In this document: one piece after another, positions 30,759 through 42,100 of the stretch | How the letters are laid out: the number at the start of each line of letters is the position of its first letter | Position numbering within the stretch: the first letter of the stretch is position 1 | Source of the DNA: a virus | Length of the DNA: 53,906 nucleotides | Reading direction: 5' to 3' (one strand) | Virus record (IMG/VR): IMGVR_UViG_3300036850_000179 | Coordinates: 1-53,906 of that record | The notes under the pieces: model-generated | Database searches by the model: none | What the model was told of the DNA's origin: nothing | Seen by the model: only the letters and a program-made list of their open reading frames with translations | Translations under genes and position numbers: made by a program

Positions 30759-31325
30759 CTACTCCGGAAGTTCGTCGTTACCGGTGACCTCCAACGCGAA
30801 CCAGGTCTTGTTGTCGGCGGTGGCCTGAATGTTCCCAGTGCCCGACCCGGACACCCGGGAGTATTTCAACTGGAACGTTTTGTACGCGGTCGCGTCGGGA
30901 ATGTACATCCACGTGAACGTCCCGCCGAACGCGCCGACGTTCGCTATAACCATCTTCGGTCCGAGCGCCGCCCCTATCGCGGCGCCCCCTTCGTCACGGA
31001 CCTGGATGGCAAACCCGAACCCGACCGTGTCGGCGGTGAAGCTACGAGCGTGGAACGTCAGCTTGTACATGACGCCCTTCAGCACCCGCGTGCTGATGAG
31101 CAGACCGGCGTAGGAGACCTCCGTTGCGCCGGTGGCGTCAGGACCGTTCGATTCGGTCTCCTTGTACCAGTCGGTCCGCATGCCGAGAGCGGCTTCCGAC
31201 TTCGGTGCTTTCGACTCCCGGTCGAGCGCCGGGCCGCCCGGCTGCCCGTCCCGCCGGCGGGCTTTCCCGCGGAAGACAGCTTTCGTCTCCCGGTGCGGCT
31301 CCCGGTCCATCGCCAGCTCCGGCAT
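30759..31325 (-). CDS. Beta-rich virion protein, possible fibre or decoration
   Basis: 188 residues, ATG at 31325. The basic N terminus is disordered (~40 residues); the rest is a beta-sandwich-like domain (AGLLISTRVLKGVMYKLTFHAR, KMVIANVGAFGGTFTWMYI, KTFQLKYSRV). Could be a lectin-type or decoration protein. Sits between the nozzle-like gene and the lysis cassette. Confidence 0.65.
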   Translation of the reverse strand: MPELAMDREPHRETKAVFRGKARRRDGQPGGPALDRESKAPKSEAALGMRTDWYKETESNGPDATGATEVSYAGLLISTRVLKGVMYKLTFHARSFTADTVGFGFAIQVRDEGGAAIGAALGPKMVIANVGAFGGTFTWMYIPDATAYKTFQLKYSRVSGSGTGNIQATADNKTWFALEVTGNDELPE

Positions 31326-31326
31326 G

Positions 31327-33234
31327 CTACACCTCAGCCAGCGTCAGCCGGAACCAGTGCGACTCTGTCGCCTGGCCCTGGGCGTCCTGCCCACGGGGCA
31401 TGTCCGTCGCCTTCGTGTAGTCGAGCACGGCGACCTGGTAGGCGGTGCCGTCCTTGTCGACGAACTCGACGGTCTGCTTCTCCGGGTCGCGCAGCATCGT
31501 CTCCAGCTTCGCTTCCAGGCTTTCTGGCGTCTCGCCGTACTCCGCCCCACCGACCATCCGCATATCGGTCCGGCGCGCTGCGACGGTGAACGTCCAGCCC
31601 CACCGCACATCGGGGACGACCTGATAGTCGACCTCGAACGACGCGACGATGGGGCGGGCATTCGTGGCGGAGCCGCTGAACGTCGCTGGGGTCAGCGTCA
31701 GCCGGTACCGGAGCGTCTTCGAGCGGCGGAGGTTTGCGAGGGCCGGCACCGCAGCAGCCTTGAAGCGGGCGGTCTGCTCACCCGCGACCGCCATCGTCCC
31801 GACGGTCGCCCACGACCCGCCGGCGAGGAAGCTGGTGCCGTACACCTGGTCGGCGGTGACCTCCACCGTCACGGAACACCCCGCCGGAAGCGGTTCCTTC
31901 AGCCGCAGCCGGAACTCGTGCCACAGCTTGTCCTGGTCGGGCAGCTCCGCATCGAACTCGCTGCTGATGATGGTGCTGGCCTGATACTCCCGGAACGCGG
32001 GGTCTTCGACGTTGAGAAGGGCTTCGTTGTACGCCGCCGCGACGAGCCGGTTCTGGTACACGATGGTGTTCGACACCCACCCGTCGGTCGTGAGGTCCAT
32101 GCTTTTCAGGCTCGGGCCGGGCAGGACGGCATCCTTCCCGGGGTCGTAGTAGAACAGCCCGCCGTAGCCGTGGGTGAACACGAGCCACTGTCGGTACGAC
32201 ACCGACTTCGAGAACCGCGCGGTCAGCCCCCCAGGGCCTTGGTCGGCGAAATGGGCGGGGGCTTCGTAGATGAGTTTCATCGTCTCGCCGTCGTAGCCCC
32301 AAAGCTGCCCGACGGTGGAGACGTTATCGTCGGTGTACGCGAACCCGGTGACGTACAGGACACCCTCGTGGAGGGTGATGCCCCTCGCGCGGAAGTTCGA
32401 CGGCCAGATATGCACCGCCTGGATGGTAATGAGGTCGGTGATGTACAGGCACGACAACGTGCGGCGGTCGGTACCGAGGATGTAGAACCGCTGATTCCAG
32501 AACTCCCCGTCGATGATGTCGAGGTCGGTGTTCCCGACCGGCGACCATCCGGCGTTGTCCTCCCGCCACTTCCACAACCGCTGCTCCGCGGCCATGATGT
32601 CCTGCTTCCCGAACCCGCCCGCGAGCATGGTGATGGTGTCGGCCGCCTGGCCGTTCAGCTTCGTGTTGATGGTCTCGGAGGAGTGGCCGATGGTGTACAC
32701 CGAGCCGTCCTCGGCCCCGAGGTGCATCGCGTACATGCTCGCCGACGCGGCGTTCGACCGCGCCATTGCGGTGAGCAGGTCCGCGTTCGGCATGTTCATC
32801 AACGTCGACGCACCCGTCAGCGACGCGACCCGCCGGAGGTATGTCGCGCCCTCGCTGCCGAAGTACAAGTTCGGGTTGCTGTTCTCGTTCTGCGCGCGGA
32901 CGACTAACAGCTTCTCGCTCGCGCCGTTCACCAGCCCCTCCGTGCGTTGCTGGAGGGTGAACCGCGGCTGCGCGTAGCCGTCGCGTACGTCGGCGGTGCC
33001 CCAGTAGAACATGCTGGCGCCGGCTTCGTCGCCGTACCAGCGGAACCTGCCGATACCCCCCGCCCAGTCAGCCTGCTTCCATGTCGAGAACGGCCCGAGG
33101 GTCTGCGGCTCACCCTGCCTGACTGGGGCGCGGGCGTACAGGGCGGAGGCGTTCGACTTCACGTAGGAGTCCGGGGCGATGAGGAGCCCCGTCCCGTCGA
33201 GGGTGACGACACCGGCCGCCGGCGGGGTCGGCAT
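31327..33234 (-). CDS. Large tail tube/nozzle-like protein
   Basis: 635 residues, ATG at 33234. Beta-rich, with repeated strands and aromatic turns (QLWGYDGETMKLIYEAPAHF, LFYYDPGKDAVLPG, VSNTIVYQNRLVAAAYNE) consistent with a propeller-like body, followed by a C-terminal beta domain. By size and position just after the connector it fits the tail nozzle of podoviruses. Sequence identity to named families is not clear. Confidence 0.7.
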   Translation of the reverse strand: MPTPPAAGVVTLDGTGLLIAPDSYVKSNASALYARAPVRQGEPQTLGPFSTWKQADWAGGIGRFRWYGDEAGASMFYWGTADVRDGYAQPRFTLQQRTEGLVNGASEKLLVVRAQNENSNPNLYFGSEGATYLRRVASLTGASTLMNMPNADLLTAMARSNAASASMYAMHLGAEDGSVYTIGHSSETINTKLNGQAADTITMLAGGFGKQDIMAAEQRLWKWREDNAGWSPVGNTDLDIIDGEFWNQRFYILGTDRRTLSCLYITDLITIQAVHIWPSNFRARGITLHEGVLYVTGFAYTDDNVSTVGQLWGYDGETMKLIYEAPAHFADQGPGGLTARFSKSVSYRQWLVFTHGYGGLFYYDPGKDAVLPGPSLKSMDLTTDGWVSNTIVYQNRLVAAAYNEALLNVEDPAFREYQASTIISSEFDAELPDQDKLWHEFRLRLKEPLPAGCSVTVEVTADQVYGTSFLAGGSWATVGTMAVAGEQTARFKAAAVPALANLRRSKTLRYRLTLTPATFSGSATNARPIVASFEVDYQVVPDVRWGWTFTVAARRTDMRMVGGAEYGETPESLEAKLETMLRDPEKQTVEFVDKDGTAYQVAVLDYTKATDMPRGQDAQGQATESHWFRLTLAEV

Positions 33235-33235
33235 G

Positions 33236-33823
33236 TCAAACCGCCAGCCCCGGTAGGGACATGCCGGCGCCTTCGCCCATCATCCTCGTGAACTTCGTGA
33301 AGTACATGTCCGCGAGGTTGAGCAGCTCGTTCTCGTCGACCCGGTCCGGGTCGGACGGCTCCCAGTTCTTCCACCGGGCCTTCTCGAACACCATGTTCTC
33401 CGCGACGAGACCCGCCGCGTACGTGAGCGCGCGGTCGAGGGCGGTGTCGGGGATGGTGTACGCCGTCGACGTGGGGACCGGGAACGGTTCGTGTGACACG
33501 ACGACATAGGCGGTGGACGGGTCCAGGCCACCGAGTTCGCTGCCGCGTTTGAACCACGGCAGGCTGGTGCTGGTGCCCTTCTCCGCGGCGTCTTCGATGT
33601 CGAAGACGTGGTCGACGTACTGGCCGACCGGTACCGCGACGAAGCCGGCGGTGTCGGTGGTGACGTTCGCGCTGTACACGATGCGGTAGTACACCGGGTA
33701 CAGCTCCGCCATTGCACCCTCAGCCACTTCGTCGAGCAGCTCGTCGGGGAAGGCCGCCCTCGTGTCGTCACGGAGACGACGGCGCAGCCTTCGCCTCCAG
33801 CCGGTCAAGTCGAGGGAGGCCAT
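33236..33823 (-). CDS. Head-tail adaptor-like protein
   Basis: 195 residues, ATG at 33823 with AGGAGTAGGAC upstream. N-terminal helix (LTGWRRRLRRRLRDD), then mixed alpha/beta, and a helical C-terminal half (ALTYAAGLVAENMVFEKARWKNWE). Size and place match the gp11-type adaptors that join portal and tail tube. Confidence 0.65.
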   Translation of the reverse strand: MASLDLTGWRRRLRRRLRDDTRAAFPDELLDEVAEGAMAELYPVYYRIVYSANVTTDTAGFVAVPVGQYVDHVFDIEDAAEKGTSTSLPWFKRGSELGGLDPSTAYVVVSHEPFPVPTSTAYTIPDTALDRALTYAAGLVAENMVFEKARWKNWEPSDPDRVDENELLNLADMYFTKFTRMMGEGAGMSLPGLAV

Positions 33824-33826
33824 GTC

Positions 33827-34072
33827 CTACTCCTGGTAGCTGGCGGGGGCGGAGGAGGGCTTCTGGGTCTCCCGGGCGATAGCGGCGATGGCTTGCTGCT
33901 GCGCCTCCGCCAGCTTCCGGACGGCGAGGGTCTGCTCCGGCCCGGAGGCGGTCCGGCGGACAACCTCCTGCGCGAGACGCTTGAACCGCTCCCGGAGCCA
34001 CTCCATCCGCTGCTGCTGCTCCTCGTCGGGGCGGTGGTAGTCGAAGATGTTGTCGAGGTCGAAGTAGGCCAC
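33827..34072 (-). CDS. Small helical protein in the head-tail block
   Basis: 81 residues from a GTG at 34072 with GGAGGGCAGC upstream. Mostly a charged, Gln-rich helix (RPDEEQQQRMEWLRERFKRLAQEV). Could be a head completion or scaffolding accessory. The frame extends upstream as noise only. Confidence 0.65.
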   Translation of the reverse strand: MAYFDLDNIFDYHRPDEEQQQRMEWLRERFKRLAQEVVRRTASGPEQTLAVRKLAEAQQQAIAAIARETQKPSSAPASYQE

Positions 34073-34101
34073 GCTGCCCTCCAATACGGGAGCAGCCCGT
34101 A

Positions 34102-34123
34102 CCCCTCGGGGGCATCCGAGGGG
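34102..34123 (-). terminator. Hairpin after the major capsid gene
   Basis: CCCCTCGG, GGGCAT, CCGAGGGG: an 8-bp stem 36 bases downstream of the capsid stop (leftward). There is no clear T run on the leftward strand, so it may only reduce read-through and so raise capsid over tail protein levels. Confidence 0.5.
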
Positions 34124-34158
34124 CCGGGCCACTCTGTCGTGTCGCCGTGGGCGGCGGC

Positions 34159-35298
34159 TCAGGTGTCGATGTCGGTGATGACGACGACCGCGTGGGCCTT
34201 CTCGTTCTTCACCTTCAGACCGAACTCGCCGACCATCTGCTCCTTCTCGGTGTCGCCGGTCTTCGCGAGCGGCTCCGAGAACCAGTCGTCGAACACCTCC
34301 AGCCACACGTACTCGTCCTGGATGGCGAGCGCGCGGTTCCGCGGGAAGTGCCGGTTGACCTCCAGGTTCAGCTCGCCGAAGTCCGACTCGTACACCGAAC
34401 GGACCTGGCCGGCGCCGGGGTCGTCCCGGTCGACGCGGACCTTGTCGGTGTTGAGGGAGGAGAACTTCCGCTTGAACAGCGGCGACACCATCAGCCGGCT
34501 CGGGGAGCCGCCGAGGTTGTACGCCGACTGGAGCGCGTCCGCGAGGGCGACCTCGCCGACGGCGAAGTTGGTGCCGGCGGTCGCGGCGGTCGCGACGTTG
34601 GTGGTCACCTGCGCGAGAAACCCGGCGAAGGTGCGCTGCTTCGTCGACGCGCCGCCGACGAGGTTCCGGACGGAGTGGACGAGCGCCCGCTCCAGCCGAA
34701 TCGCGAGTTCCTTCACCTTCCGCGCCTTCGCGCGGGCCAGCGGGTCGGTGATGCCCCACTGCCTCTGCTTCCGGGCCGACCGGGAGGCGTCCACCAGCTC
34801 TTGGAAGATGGCGGTGTAGTTGAACTTCCCGGACGGGTCGCCGTCCCTCGACGCCTGCGGGTCGGCCCCCTCGTAGGGGACCTGGCCGATGATTTCGAGG
34901 ACGACGCCGTTGGAGAGGGTGTCGGGGGTCGTCGACGCCCACATCGTCGCGTTGGTGGTGACCTGGGTCGCCGACGGCACCGCCGTGACCTCCCAGATAC
35001 CGGTCGGGTTCTCGACCAGCCCGGCCGCCGGCACGACCTTCAGCAGGTCGCGGACGCGGATGTTGGACGAGTCGACGACGGGGATGATGTCGGTCGCCTC
35101 GACGCCGGTCGCGGTGACCGTCTGCGTGTCGAGGTCATCCTCCAGCCACTCGTACTTCGTGTTGTCGACGCCTTCCCGCTGGAGGCTGGTCTGGAGCGGC
35201 ACGTCGAACTTGTTCAGCAGCAAGATGACATCGTCCATCGTCTGACGGACGGTGGCGGCTGCCTGGTTGCCGGTGGTGCGTGGTCCCTGGATTGCCAT
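34159..35298 (-). CDS. Major capsid protein, SU10/DUF5309-like
   Basis: 379 residues, ATG at 35298 (GGAGACCACGCCGTC upstream). The N-terminal Asp-x-x-Leu-Leu stretch, NTKYEWLEDDL, the central Arg/Ala/Lys-rich E-loop-like part and the ending SEPLAKTGDTEKEQMVGEFGLKVKNEKAHAV fit the SU10-type capsid group as I recall it. It forms the shell. Preceded by a scaffold gene sharing a dedicated promoter-like element, consistent with high expression. Confidence 0.85.
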   Translation of the reverse strand: MAIQGPRTTGNQAAATVRQTMDDVILLLNKFDVPLQTSLQREGVDNTKYEWLEDDLDTQTVTATGVEATDIIPVVDSSNIRVRDLLKVVPAAGLVENPTGIWEVTAVPSATQVTTNATMWASTTPDTLSNGVVLEIIGQVPYEGADPQASRDGDPSGKFNYTAIFQELVDASRSARKQRQWGITDPLARAKARKVKELAIRLERALVHSVRNLVGGASTKQRTFAGFLAQVTTNVATAATAGTNFAVGEVALADALQSAYNLGGSPSRLMVSPLFKRKFSSLNTDKVRVDRDDPGAGQVRSVYESDFGELNLEVNRHFPRNRALAIQDEYVWLEVFDDWFSEPLAKTGDTEKEQMVGEFGLKVKNEKAHAVVVITDIDT

Positions 35299-35317
35299 GA
35301 CGGCGTGGTCTCCGGTC

Positions 35318-36103
35318 TCAGCCGGACTGGTCCGCCTTTCCGCTGCGGTCCCATGAGGAGTACACGGTGCCGCCCGGGACGAGCGTCACGTCCGGGTGTT
35401 GGGCCTTGAAGGCGAGGTAGTCCTGCATCTTCTTCTCCGGGGACTGCCTGGAGTTGAAGATGGCGCGCAGCTCGGCCGCCGGGTCTTCCCCACCCGTTGG
35501 GGTGGGAGACGGCGCGGAGGGCGCCCCACCAGCAACCCGAGGTTCCGGAGTCGCGGCAGGAGCCGCCGGCGCACTTCCGGGCACCGTTGCTGGTGCCGGG
35601 GCGGCCGGCGCACCACCAAGTCGGGTGTTCAGCTTCTCCGCGTCCGCGAGGATGGCCTCGGGCGTGTCGCCTTCGAGCCGGTCCCGGAACGGAGCGACCG
35701 CAGGAAACTTCGCCACCGCCGCGTCAACGGCGCTGGTGTAGCGGTCGAGCACCCGCTCGGTGAACAGCATCTCCACCATCGTCTCCAGGTCGGGCCTGGC
35801 GGCGGGTGGAGCCTGCGGGGTCGGCGCCGGTGCGGGACCTGGCTGGGTCGTCGCTGGCGCCGGCGTTGCCGCCGGCGGCGCTTGCTGGGTCTTCTGGCCG
35901 GTCTGCGGGTCGATACCCGCCGCCCGGAGGAAACCGAGGGCGCGCTGGTGGCTCGCCATGAGGCCGTCGTGTCTGGCCTTCTCCACGAAGCCATCGGGAG
36001 TCGTGCCAGGCTGACCGGCTGGCGGTGCGTCTGCCGCGGGGTTCGCCGTCCCAGGCTGAACCTGGGAAGGGTCCGCGGGAGGGACCGTCGGGTCGGTACT
36101 CAA
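35318..36103 (-). CDS. Scaffolding protein
   Basis: 261 residues from a TTG at 36103, chosen because AAGGAG lies six bases upstream; the frame continues to 36148 but without such a site. Long Pro/Ala/Thr/Gln disordered stretches flank a helical core (residues ~110-165) and a C-terminal helix (RQSPEKKMQDYLAFKAQHPD) that would contact the capsid protein. Composition and place directly before the capsid gene are typical of scaffolds. Confidence 0.75.
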   Translation of the reverse strand: MSTDPTVPPADPSQVQPGTANPAADAPPAGQPGTTPDGFVEKARHDGLMASHQRALGFLRAAGIDPQTGQKTQQAPPAATPAPATTQPGPAPAPTPQAPPAARPDLETMVEMLFTERVLDRYTSAVDAAVAKFPAVAPFRDRLEGDTPEAILADAEKLNTRLGGAPAAPAPATVPGSAPAAPAATPEPRVAGGAPSAPSPTPTGGEDPAAELRAIFNSRQSPEKKMQDYLAFKAQHPDVTLVPGGTVYSSWDRSGKADQSG

Positions 36104-36133
36104 CGTGCACTCCTTTACGTCGTCTGCCCCTTC

Positions 36134-36158
36134 ACTATAGCCCGGCAACTGAGGACAA
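36134..36158 (-). promoter_or_regulatory. Late promoter-like element, copy 1
   Basis: Minus strand: TTGTCCTCAG, then TTGCCGGGC, then TATAGT. Nearly the same as the copy at 48457-48481. It straddles the stop of the giant gene and lies 31 bases upstream of the scaffold TTG, so it would drive scaffold and capsid separately. Confidence 0.65.
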
Positions 36159-39100
36159 CTAGTCCCGAAGTGCAGGTCTGCTCGTCACGCTCGCCGTCTC
36201 CGCGACCAGCGGTCGCATGCCCCACCGGTCGACGAGGACCTTGATGTACGCAGTCTGGTCGGCGAGGTACTGCTTTGCGAGGTCGGGGTAGTCCCCGAGG
36301 GTCTTCGCGACGAGACGGAGGAACTGCTCGTAGCGGCGGTGCCGCTCGTTCGCGAAGTACTCTTGCAGCTCCGGGTGGGACGCCGCGAACGCCTGCTTCG
36401 TCGACGGGTCCTTGATGGTGAAGTACCGCTGCGCCAGGTCGAAGAGCTGCCGCTCCCGCCCGGTCCGCAGCGCGCGCCAGTACGCGACCAGCTCCGGGTG
36501 CTTCTGGAGGAACTCATCCCGCGCGTACGTCGGCAGCTCGGAGAACTGCTCCATCAACGTCGACATCGGGTCCTGCCGTTCCGTCCACAAACCATACCGG
36601 AACATGATGTCCCGGACGACTTCCTGGTACGGCTCCGGCATGTTCGCCATCGGGCCGCGCTGGAGCCACCGGCCTATCTCCGGATGCAGCTCCAGGTACG
36701 ACGCCTTCTTTTTTCCCGACGGCATCTTCAGCCACAGCTCGTACGCCCGCGGCGCCTGCTCGCCCGGCTTCCGCTTCGTGTACTGCGCGAGCTGTGTCCG
36801 CGCAAAGCCTATCTCGATGGCGTCGTTGTAGGTCGCGGCGCCACCCTCGACGGTGTCGTCCCACCGGCCGTACTTCGTCATGATGAACCGGACGATTTCG
36901 GCGACGCCGGGCGGCATGTTGAACATCGGGCCGGCGCGGAACCACGCCTGCAACCGCGGGTGGGTGCGGATGTACTCCGCACGGAGGACAGGGTTGTCGC
37001 CGATTTTCTTCAGCTCGTCCAGCTCCGCCTGCGGCGCGGCCATTCCTTCCCGGCGGGAGTACTGCTTGAACATCTCCAGCGCGAACGCCAGCTCCCCGAA
37101 CCCGTCGCCAAGACGGTGGCCCCATACCTTCCATTCGTACCGCTTCCACCGGGACCAGCGGCCCCGACCGCGGGCGCCTGTCCCGCCGTCGCCGTCGGCC
37201 TGCATGCGCTTCCACTTCTCGATGGTGTCTTTGTCGACCATCCACGAGTCGCGGAGCAGGTCCTTCTGGAAGTTCGTCAGCCAGTCCCACTCCAGCCGGC
37301 CGCGACCGGACGCCTGATTCAGGCGGTCGCGTAGGTCCCGGATGGTCTCCTCCTGGACGTGCGGGGGCATCCACGCGAACCGACGCTCCTCGAAGCCTTC
37401 CTCCGTGTCGAAGCCCATCCGGCGGAAGTCGAGGGGGCTGCCGGCGCGGCCCATCTCCTCCCAGTTGCGATATGCCCGCATGAGGCGTATCTCGTCGTGG
37501 ACATCGTGGAGGATGGGGACGGTGTTGTAGAGCGAGTCGTTCAGGGCTTTCTTCTGCGCGTACAGCGCGGTCCGCTGCGAGGTAAGCTGCTTGATTTGGG
37601 CGCCGAGGCCATCCACCCAGACGTGGTTCGCTTTCGCCCACTCCAACTTCTCAAACAGCTTCGACAGCTTCGCGTTGACGGCGTCGAGCTGGCCATTCAA
37701 ATGGCCCAGCCGGGAGCCGACGTTGTCTTTCCGCTCCTCCCAGTACGTCTTCGCGGCCAGCTCGCCGTCGCGGTACGCCGGGTTCTTGCTGCCCAGCTCC
37801 TCGTGGTACTTGTCGTAGGTCTCCCGGCGGATGCCGTAGTACTTCCAGAACTCGTCGAGGTCGTCGGTCAGCCGCATCTGGTTCTCGACCCATTTGATAG
37901 CCTCGGCGGGGGTCAGCTTCTCCCGGGCGAATGTCTCCGCGTCCATGCCCTTCGTCTCGCGCCACAGCTCGTCTATCTGGTCGAAGGTGCGCGCCTCCGC
38001 CCACAGGTTCTTGTGCCGCAACCCGGCGCGCCAGTCAGCCGTGTAACCGTCGAACTTCGCCTGGGAGACGTTGTTGCCGACCCGCCACGCCTCCAGCTCA
38101 ACACGCCGGTCGCCGGCGGGCAGCGACATGATGGCGTCGAACTCGATGTCGCGGTCGTACAGCTCCTTCATCTTCGCCCACGCCGGCTCGTCGGACCACT
38201 TCCGCTCCCACTCCCGGATGGCGTCGACACGCTCGTACGGGTCGAGCAGGTCACCGATGGCGCGCCGCTCCGTGAACATCTCCCCGAGCTTTGCCGCGTC
38301 GTCGAGGACTTTCCGGTAGGCGGCCGGGTCCATAACCGAACGGGAGCCGACGAACGCAGCCCACTCCTCCTCGCTGGTGAGGTCACGCCAGTCCTCGACG
38401 GACAAGTTCACCAGCAGCGCCTTCGCGCGGTCGGGGTTGTCGGCCTTCAGCCGGTTCCACCAGTCTTTCCCGTACCGCTTCTGGTAGTCACCGACATCCT
38501 TCGCGAAGTCGTACCGGTTGACGTACGGGACGAGTTCCGGATGGTTGGTGAGGAGCATTCCCCACTGCACCTCACCGTCGCGGGTGTACCGGTCTATCTG
38601 CCGCTGGAACTCCAGTTGCCCGGCGTAGGTCTGCTGACTGGCGGCGGGGATGAACAGACCGAAGAAGAACTTCAGGGCGAAGGCGCCGCGGAGGGCCTGC
38701 TCAACCTCCTCCGCGGTCGGTGTGCGACCGAGGCGGAAGTACAGCTCCCGGACCATCTTGTCGGCGAGGACGTTGTTCTCCCGCGTCGACCAGCCACCTC
38801 CCACGAGCGCGCCGAGGAGATACCTGGCTTCGGGCCGGCCGATGACGGCGGTGAGGAGCTGCTCCGGTTCCAGTTCATGCGGCCGGACGCCGAGCGGCGG
38901 GCCGGCAGGGAACAACCACCGGCGCAGCATGCTCTTATGCGGGTACAGTTCCGGATGGGTCGACAGCGCGACCGCCATCCCCGAGCTGTACCACGGGCCG
39001 CCGGGGGTCGGGATGAACGCGCCGGCGACGTACTGGAGGAACAGGTTGTCGCCGATTCTGGCAGCCTCCAACGGCAGCGTCATGAAGATGTCCCGTAGTT

Positions 39101-42100
39101 TGAACGACAGCTCCAGGTCTTCCAGCGCGCGGCCGTAGCCGACTTCCTTCGCGGCGGCGTCGAACGGCACCCAGTCCGGCGCGATGTCCGCGTACCAGCG
39201 GGCGACACCCTCTACCGCCTCCGGTATCTTCAGGCGGACGCGCCACTCCCCGAAGTCGTCCTGCACCAGCGGGCTGTTCTCCGCGTGGGTGCCCTGCGAG
39301 AACAGACGGGCGTAGCGGATGTACGTCGCCGCGGCGGCGGCGGGACGCTCCCGCAGAAGACGACCGGCGACCCGGAGCTGCTCCTCCCGTGCTGACTGGA
39401 ATGGGAAGATGAGTTCCATCTTCTGCGCGAACACGGAGCGCTGACCGGCGTCGTACATGATTTGGTTGGTCCGCCGGACAGCGTGGAGGTTCGCGAGCCG
39501 CGACGCCTCCGGGTACGGCACACCAGAAGCGGTGAGGGCGCGCAGCTCCCGCTGGTATTCGATGAACGCGAACGGCTGCCGGGTCAGGCCGGTCGTGCCC
39601 GACTCGAACGTCATCCGCTCCAGCGACTTCCACGGGTGCTTCACGACATCCAGCGGGCCGCCTATCTGCGGACGGCCGTACACCGCGATAGGGAGGTCGC
39701 CCGGGGCGAGCGCGCGCACCTCCGCTAGCGAGATGAGGCCGCCGAGGCGGCGCTGCGCGACTTCGTCGCTGCGGACGATGGACCGTGCCCATTCGGTGAA
39801 CGCTTGGACGACTTCCTCCGCGTCTTTCGCGCCGTTCATGCTGCGGTACATCGCGAGGTACGGGCGCCCTTCGGCGCTGCGGAGCCACTCGACCGCGTTC
39901 CGGTACGCGATGTCCCACTCGTCGGTGCCTTCCCGCCACAGCACCCCGAGCATGTAATGCGCGACCGACTCCGAGTCGGGGTTGACCTGTCGGTTCAACA
40001 GGTGCCACAAGTTCTCCTCGAACCCGGCTTCGCCCTGCTCGATGACTTGGGTGTCGCCGCCTCGCGCCCAATGCTTGTACGCGAAGTAGTCGGGGACTTC
40101 CTCCAGTCCGATGCCGGACCAGGAGCCGAAACCTTCCCGTTCGACCGCCATCATGTGGTCGCTCGCGCGCCGCGCGGTCGCTCCGATAGCGAACGCCGGC
40201 CCCATTCCCTGCGCGACCTGCGCGCGGGTCTTCTCCTCTAAGGTGATGCGGAGGACGTACCGCGGGGCGGCGAGGGTCAACACCGACCACTTCCACAGCC
40301 GGTGGACGGGCCATAGCACCGATGAGGCGGCGGCCATCGCCCAGGTCGTTGCGTACCCGCTGGTGACGGCTGCGCCGATGGTGTTGCGGCCTTCGTCGAG
40401 GGCGCGCCGGAGCTGGATGGCGTGCGACCACGCCTTCAGCATCTCCGGGTCGACGAGGCCGACGAAGTTCGCCGACTGGGTGAGCGCCTGCGGCGACGTG
40501 ACCGCCTCCAGGACATCCTCGCCGTCCTTGTCGACCTTCACGATGGCGCCGTATACCTTCTCGTCGCCCGGTTTCGCGGGGCCGGTGCCCTTGCTGGTGT
40601 ACTCCATCCCGGAGCGGCCGTACCGGAAGTCCCGTTTCGCGGCCGGACCGACACGGAACGGGCCTATCTCCACCATCCCCCACTTTGGGGCGTTCTGGCG
40701 GAGCCATTCCCGGAACCCGTCGCGGTGGAGGGCCATCAGCTCGTTCACTTCGGCGACGGTGTGGCCGCGGCGGAAGGCGTACTGCTCCACGAGCCCGTCG
40801 ATGACGGCCTGGATGTCCTCAACACGTTTGCCGGGGTCGATGCCGGCCTGGTACACCCGCCACGCCGCCTCGCCGGCTTCCGCCTCCGACGCGCCAAGGT
40901 AGCGGGCATAGTCGGTCATCAGCTTCGCGGTCGTCTCGACGTTCTCGATGGACGCTGTCAGCTTCGTCGGGTACATATCGAACGGGGCCAGGAGCACCTT
41001 CGCGAGGCGCTGCCGCCCCCGCCCCGCCAGCCCGCGCATCTGGTCGGGTCCTATCTGGAATCGCTGCATCTCCCGGTACGCTGCAACATCCCGCAAGAAC
41101 GCCTGCTCGGCGAGGTCGTACGCCTCCTGCGGCGTCCGCAGCGCGACCGCGACATCCTTCTCCAGTTGCGCGAACCGCTGGTGCAACTCCTGGGACAGCT
41201 TCACCCGCCCGAACCGCTCCATCACCGCAGTCACGTCGTTGACGGCCTGCGCCCACTTCGCGTACATCGGGGTACCGAACGTCTTGAACGCCGACGCCGT
41301 CCGGAGGTCCCGCAATGCTTTCAGCCAGTCCGGGTCCTGACCGAACAACGCCTGCTGTGCCGGCGTCATCCTCGCGGCGATGTCATCGATTTCCTGCTGG
41401 TACGCCGCCCGGACACCTTCGAGCCGGCGGATGAGCGCGTCGCGCATCGCCGAGGGCGGCAGCAGGCCGATGTACGTCGCGGCGTTGACCTGCCGGACGG
41501 CCATCTCATGGACGGCCTTCCCGGGCTTCAGTTTCGGCGCGCCCGCCTTCGTGACCCCGACCTGGACGCGGGATATCTGGTCGAGGGCGGCCTTCAGGTC
41601 CTTATAGTCGGGGTCCTCAGCAAACCGGCGGAGATATGGCGCGATGTTGCGGAGGGTCGGGTCGTCGGCAAGACGCCGCCCGAGGTATGCCCGCCGTTCC
41701 GTCCCGCGTAGCGTCCGACGCATATGGTGGGACAGCGCGTAGGTGTGCGCGGAGCGAGTCCACAGCGGCATCTGCTGGAGGACTTCCTGGATACCGTCGA
41801 CGGTCCCGAGATGAGACATCAGCGCGACCTGACCGACGCCCTGAGCGACACGGGTCGGGAGGGAGATGAGTGGCTTCCACTCCCGCCCGAGCGCGAACGT
41901 CAGCAACGCCGCGAGCTTCTGCTCGTCGAGCGGTCCGTCGCCGAGCTGCTGCGCGAGCGTACGGGCTTCATTCTGTGCCTTCTCCGCGGCGGCCTGGTTC
42001 GGGCCGCGCCGCGGTCGGGCGTTGATGTAGCGAGCGAGGTACTCCCGCGCCTTCCCGCCGGTCGGGTCGGTCAGCGCGGAAACTAGCTTGCTTTCCTGCG